From Acidimicrobiia bacterium (GTDB taxonomy: Bacteria; Actinomycetota; Acidimicrobiia; Acidimicrobiales; Bin134): a DNA stretch of 7,913 nucleotides. Position numbers and translations under genes: made by a program. This document shows positions 5,269 through 7,913 of this stretch, in pieces (within the stretch, counting starts at the first letter, position 1; each line of letters starts with the position of its first letter). The DNA is taken from NCBI GenBank assembly GCA_009843565.1, contig VYDF01000075.1:1-7913 (forward strand), in the 5' to 3' direction. The notes beneath the pieces were generated by a model, which was given only the letters and a program-made list of their open reading frames with translations, was not told where the DNA came from and made no database searches.

Positions 5269-5287
5269 ACTATTCTTGGAGGACCTT

Positions 5288-6562
5288 ATGAGTCATCGTA
5301 TTCGGACACTCGCGATTGCAGCAGCGCTTGTAATCGCTGCGACAGGCTGCGGCGGTGAGGACGCAGCCGAGCCACCAGCAGTCAGATTTGGCGACGCAAG
5401 CTCGCCGGTTGCCACCCTCTCGCCCGGCGCCGAGCCGACGCAGGCTGTCGGGACGGCGGACCCGACCGATGAAAGGGCCAGCGCGGATTCAAGCCCTGCG
5501 TCTCATACCGAGCCGGACCCGACGTCTGCGCCTGATTCACCTGACGCCTCGGCACTTTCCTCGCAGGAGCCAGTGGTGGTCGCTCCCGAGCCGCTGACGT
5601 GCGAACCGGTTGAGGTTCACGGAGAACCCCACAGCACCGAGCCCGCAGACACAGACGGCGACGGGGTCGACGACATGTGCGTCTTTCTCGGAGACGCAGA
5701 CCACACCCATGAGGCCGGACCGGTGGTTGCTGCCCCAGACCCGCAGACCGAGCCGGAGCCGGTGGGGGTCGCAGAAGAAACACCGGTCCGCATCGACCGC
5801 CCCGACGAGGGATGCGTCGAGCTGGAGTCGGGCGGATGGGACTGCCCCGAGGACCAGACCGAGACCCCGACTCTGCCCACCCCGGATCCGACCGTCGAAG
5901 TCTGGGGAGGCGGAGGCAACGGCTGGCATTGGGACGGCCATGGCCGGCCCGTGGCCGAGCGTGTGTGGAACTGGACTGAGACCGGCAGCCCGTGGCCCCC
6001 CGCTGGGGAAGGGCAGGCCGAGCTGGACTGGATGACCCAGTGCATGCGCGAGCGCCACGAATTCGCGTCTGAGATGGTACGCCGGGGTTGGGTTCCCGAG
6101 TCGGCCCCATCGCACGACGCGGGGGCGCGAGACTGCTCGATCTACCTTTCCGAAGCGTGGGGGCCCGTCGTGCTCGACGGCAGGGATCGGGTGTGCGTGC
6201 TGGAGAAGCTGCTGGCCCGAAACGTTCGCACGATCTCTGGGGTCAACCGCTCCCACACCATGTGGGACTGCCCGACCGGGCCTGACGGCACCGACCCGGA
6301 CCCGCTTCGGCCCTTCGAGGCCCGCTGCGACGAGTTGGTGGGCCGGCTTGCAGCAGCGGGCCACTACACAGAGCAGGTCCAGCACTGGTGCGCCCGGCCG
6401 GCATCCAACCCCTACGGCCAGCCGGGTGGCCCCCTGCCGGATCGCGATCCGTCTGATCCGTGCGACTCGCAGCGGTACGCGGCCAAGAACCTTCGCGAGG
6501 TGTACTGGCTCGCCGTCGGCGAAGACGGGCAGTCCGCCCGCTACGACTGGAGGCCCTGCTAG
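5288..6562 (+). CDS. secreted lipoprotein with HGEPH/HTH module and Cys/Trp-rich C-terminal domain
   Basis: The predicted product has 424 residues from ATG 5288, with GGAGGA at 5278-5283; the in-frame TTG at 5276 overlaps that site and is unlikely as the start. Residues 1-20 are a signal with basic MSHRIR, a hydrophobic core and lipobox ATGC, making Cys21 the lipidated residue of a membrane-anchored outside protein. Residues 22-104 are a Pro/Thr/Ser/Asp/Glu-rich spacer without Cys. Residues 105-141 form a module: C105, HGEPH, DTDGDG, a second Cys and HTH. The DxDGDG part resembles calcium-binding loops and the excalibur motif. A second acidic, Pro-rich spacer follows. From about residue 240 to the end is a globular, Trp-rich region with eight cysteines (C252 to C424) that could form four disulfides. 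The TAG stop directly abuts the ATG of the next gene, which carries the same module. Exact function unknown; a cell-surface binding role is inference. Confidence 0.82.
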   Translation: MSHRIRTLAIAAALVIAATGCGGEDAAEPPAVRFGDASSPVATLSPGAEPTQAVGTADPTDERASADSSPASHTEPDPTSAPDSPDASALSSQEPVVVAPEPLTCEPVEVHGEPHSTEPADTDGDGVDDMCVFLGDADHTHEAGPVVAAPDPQTEPEPVGVAEETPVRIDRPDEGCVELESGGWDCPEDQTETPTLPTPDPTVEVWGGGGNGWHWDGHGRPVAERVWNWTETGSPWPPAGEGQAELDWMTQCMRERHEFASEMVRRGWVPESAPSHDAGARDCSIYLSEAWGPVVLDGRDRVCVLEKLLARNVRTISGVNRSHTMWDCPTGPDGTDPDPLRPFEARCDELVGRLAAAGHYTEQVQHWCARPASNPYGQPGGPLPDRDPSDPCDSQRYAAKNLREVYWLAVGEDGQSARYDWRPC

Positions 6563-7913
6563 ATGCAGCGTCGTCGCGAGTCCGGTGCGCTGAGGCTGTC
6601 GCGGCGGCATCTCGTGGTGGCATTCGTGGTCTTCGCAGTGCTCACCACCGCCCATCAGTGCGAGGACAACGACGGAAATCCGATCGCCCACGACCACTGC
6701 TGGGATGGGTCGGAGGCCTTTCCGGGAGCCTGCCCTCCAAGGCCGACACCGAGGCCGACGCCGAGGCCGACTCCGGTTCCGACGCCGGAGCCCACACCGC
6801 AGCCGCCGAGGATCGATCCGACTCCGACGCCGGAGCCCACACCGAGGCCGACTCCGGTTCCGACTCCGGTTCCGACTCCGGAGCCCACACCGAGGCCGAC
6901 TCCGGAACCCACACCGCAGCCGCCGAGGGAGGTCGCGGTCACAGACTGCTCAGGCCATTCGGCCATCATCCACGGAGAGCCGCACCAGACGTTCCCGTTC
7001 GATTCCAACGGCAACGGCATTCGCGAAACCTGCGCGTACCCGGGCCAGATTCCCCACACCCACTCAATCCGACTCGTGAGCCACACCCACACCTACTACC
7101 CCTACGACCGACCAGGTTCGGGCTGCACCCACTCCCATCAAGCGCCGACCGACACAGCCCATTGGGCCCCGGGGTCGTGCCAAGCCCAAGTCCGGCCTCC
7201 GCGAAGGCCAGACGCTTCGCCCCCGTCGTTCCCCCCTTCTGGCGCAGGCTCGCGCCAAAGCCCCATCGAAACCCCCGCGTTCCACAGCCCAGCGTGCTCC
7301 CTGGAGATGTTCGACAACAACGACTACGTGGTCTGCTACGAGGCCCGCAGCCCCACGGTCACCCTGGAGCACCACAACCTGTGGCGCAACGAGGAACTCA
7401 TCCAGGGCAGCTGGGCGACCGTGTCGTGGGCCATCAGCAGCTGCGGGCTCGGCCAGGGCGAGCCCAGCAACTGCGGCCACACTCCCAGCCCCGGAACCCT
7501 GACCCGGCGCCAGATATGGCACACCCACGCCGACTCTGAGACCTGGGAGCGGCTGTGGGTGCGCTTGCAGCGAGACTGCATGCCCCAATCCGGCGAGCAC
7601 AGCCACGGCCCTGCTATCTGCGAGCCTGATCATCCGCCAGTGCCCGACTGCGTGCCCAGCCTTGCCGACGACCAGAGCCAGTCATTTGTCGATCACAATG
7701 CAAGCGGCGACAACATCACGGTGGAGGTGCCGGGTTGCGAACCGGCAGACTGCGTGCCGGAGCCGGGCGAGCACGCCCATGGCTCAGTCTGCGAGCCCGA
7801 TCACCCGCCGGTACCGAGGTGCGTGCCCGGCCTTGGCGACGACCAGACCCGATCATTTGTCGATCACAATGCAAGCGGCGACAACATCACGGTGGAGGTG
7901 CCGGGTTGCGAAC
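6563..7913 (+). CDS. exported Pro/Thr-linker protein with HGEPH/HTH module and C-terminal repeats (3' incomplete)
   Basis: The frame is open for 450 codons from ATG 6563 to the window edge with no stop. The ATG directly follows the upstream TAG, and GGAGG at 6549-6553 lies 9 bases before it. Residues 1-15 are basic and about 16-29 hydrophobic (VVAFVVFAVL), a signal peptide or N-terminal anchor. A small Cys/His/Asp segment follows (CEDNDGNPIAHDHC), then a 65-residue Pro/Thr linker (58-122). Residues 129-167 are the module shared with the upstream lipoprotein: C129, HGEPH, DSNGNG, Cys, HTH. Next is a His-rich stretch (SHTHTYY, CTHSH). A Cys/Trp-containing region (about 240-340) contains SWATVSW and IWHTHADS. 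Residues from about 344 are 57-58-residue repeats containing GEHxHG, CEPDHPPVP, SFVDHNASGDN and VEVPGC. Metal or calcium binding is plausible from the His/Asp patterns, but unproven. No family recognised. Confidence 0.8.
   Translation, partial: MQRRRESGALRLSRRHLVVAFVVFAVLTTAHQCEDNDGNPIAHDHCWDGSEAFPGACPPRPTPRPTPRPTPVPTPEPTPQPPRIDPTPTPEPTPRPTPVPTPVPTPEPTPRPTPEPTPQPPREVAVTDCSGHSAIIHGEPHQTFPFDSNGNGIRETCAYPGQIPHTHSIRLVSHTHTYYPYDRPGSGCTHSHQAPTDTAHWAPGSCQAQVRPPRRPDASPPSFPPSGAGSRQSPIETPAFHSPACSLEMFDNNDYVVCYEARSPTVTLEHHNLWRNEELIQGSWATVSWAISSCGLGQGEPSNCGHTPSPGTLTRRQIWHTHADSETWERLWVRLQRDCMPQSGEHSHGPAICEPDHPPVPDCVPSLADDQSQSFVDHNASGDNITVEVPGCEPADCVPEPGEHAHGSVCEPDHPPVPRCVPGLGDDQTRSFVDHNASGDNITVEVPGCE
6734..6928 (+). 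repeat. Pro/Thr low-complexity coding repeat
   Basis: Imperfect hexamers of the type CCGACNCCGGAG encode runs of PTP with R, V, E or Q between. Larger blocks are also duplicated: the string CCACACCGCAGCCGCCGAGG occurs near both 6793 and 6910. It makes a rigid extended linker and is prone to length change by slippage. Other frames of this DNA give long artificial Arg/Ser or Ser/Glu open frames. Confidence 0.9.
7592..7913 (+). repeat. tandem 171-174-bp coding repeat, second unit cut by window end
   Basis: Unit 1 begins at the GGC of GEHSHG (7592) and unit 2 at GEHAHG (7766). Within them, 7682-7742 and 7853-7913 are identical over 61 bases, while the flanking parts of the units differ by substitutions and one codon. 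The second identical block ends exactly at the window edge. Confidence 0.92.

Larger units (their letters stand above)
4866..5287. other. 422-base intergenic region with dispersed motif copies and hairpins
   Basis: I see no convincing gene. A long minus-strand open frame crosses it but largely mirrors the RAMA gene. Contents are motif copies at 4939-4953 and 5254-5268, a 29-base hairpin at 4999-5027, a near-perfect tandem 8-mer GCGTATTA/GCGTATTG at about 5086-5101, a palindrome at 5105-5117, and a 7-bp inverted pair CTTCAGG/CCTGAAG about 58 bases apart (near 5158 and 5223). A promoter for the lipoprotein gene should lie here, but I cannot define it. Confidence 0.55.

Noticed and set aside
5276..5287. 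TTG start four codons upstream for the lipoprotein
   Set aside because: The TTG sits on the GGAGGA ribosome-binding site, which is correctly spaced for ATG 5288.
5537..6697. 386-residue minus-strand frame opposite the lipoprotein gene
   Set aside because: It is an antisense frame kept open by GC-rich codons of the lipoprotein gene, which has a signal peptide, lipobox and ribosome-binding site.
6460..7539. 359-residue plus-strand frame
   Set aside because: It crosses the lipoprotein end and the second protein in another frame; its middle is an artificial Ser/Asp/Ala run from the Pro/Thr-coding repeat.
1..7913. tRNA, rRNA, transposase, or tracrRNA anti-repeat
   Set aside because: I looked on both strands and saw no tRNA-like arm pattern, no transposase motifs and no sequence complementary to the repeat outside the array.

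Overview
The window is high-GC bacterial DNA. Dense GC-rich codon use, a lipoprotein with an actinobacterial-looking signal, and GTG starts suggest an actinomycete-like bacterium (Actinomycetota). This is inference; no phylogenetic marker gene is present. The last gene runs off the right edge inside an exact DNA repeat, so the window may be a whole contig or a contig end.

Left part (1-867): a compact rightward cluster of small genes. A 5'-truncated coding frame is interrupted by an in-frame TAG. It is followed by two tandem small membrane proteins that share a GPDxxPRKV start motif and an LFNxRxYG motif, so they are paralogues. Stop and start codons overlap or lie within a few bases, which suggests one transcription unit.

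Centre-left (940-2826): a CRISPR array of 26 repeats of 37 bp and 25 spacers of 35-41 bp. Twenty-five repeats are identical and the last is degenerate, so the old end is on the right and the leader end is on the left. The repeat has an 8-bp hairpin and ends in ATTGAACG, as expected for a class 1 (type I or III) array read rightward. No cas gene is in the window, and the would-be leader is only 72 bp and GC-rich.

Centre (2827-5287): lower-GC, accessory-looking DNA. Next to the array is a minus-strand coding remnant with one nonsense codon and two single-base frameshifts, cut off at the array's distal end. Then come a 73-residue gene and a 226-residue gene whose first ~42 residues align without gaps. 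The larger one also carries a RAMA domain, a module known from restriction-modification and other DNA-conflict proteins. A 13-bp motif (CGCTCGCTTGTAA) occurs three times: inverted before this pair, direct after it, and direct again just before the lipoprotein gene.

Right part (5288-7913): a two-gene secreted-protein unit. The first gene encodes a 424-residue lipoprotein; its TAG stop is directly followed by the ATG of a second exported, proline/threonine-linker protein that is incomplete at the window edge. Both carry a shared small Cys/His/Asp module (C..HGEPH..DxxGxG..C..HTH), and the second ends in 57-58-residue repeats.

Most interesting for follow-up: the RAMA gene with its N-domain paralogue inside a motif-bounded segment beside a cas-less array, and the shared HGEPH/HTH module of the secreted pair. 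I cannot show from sequence alone that any of these form one system.
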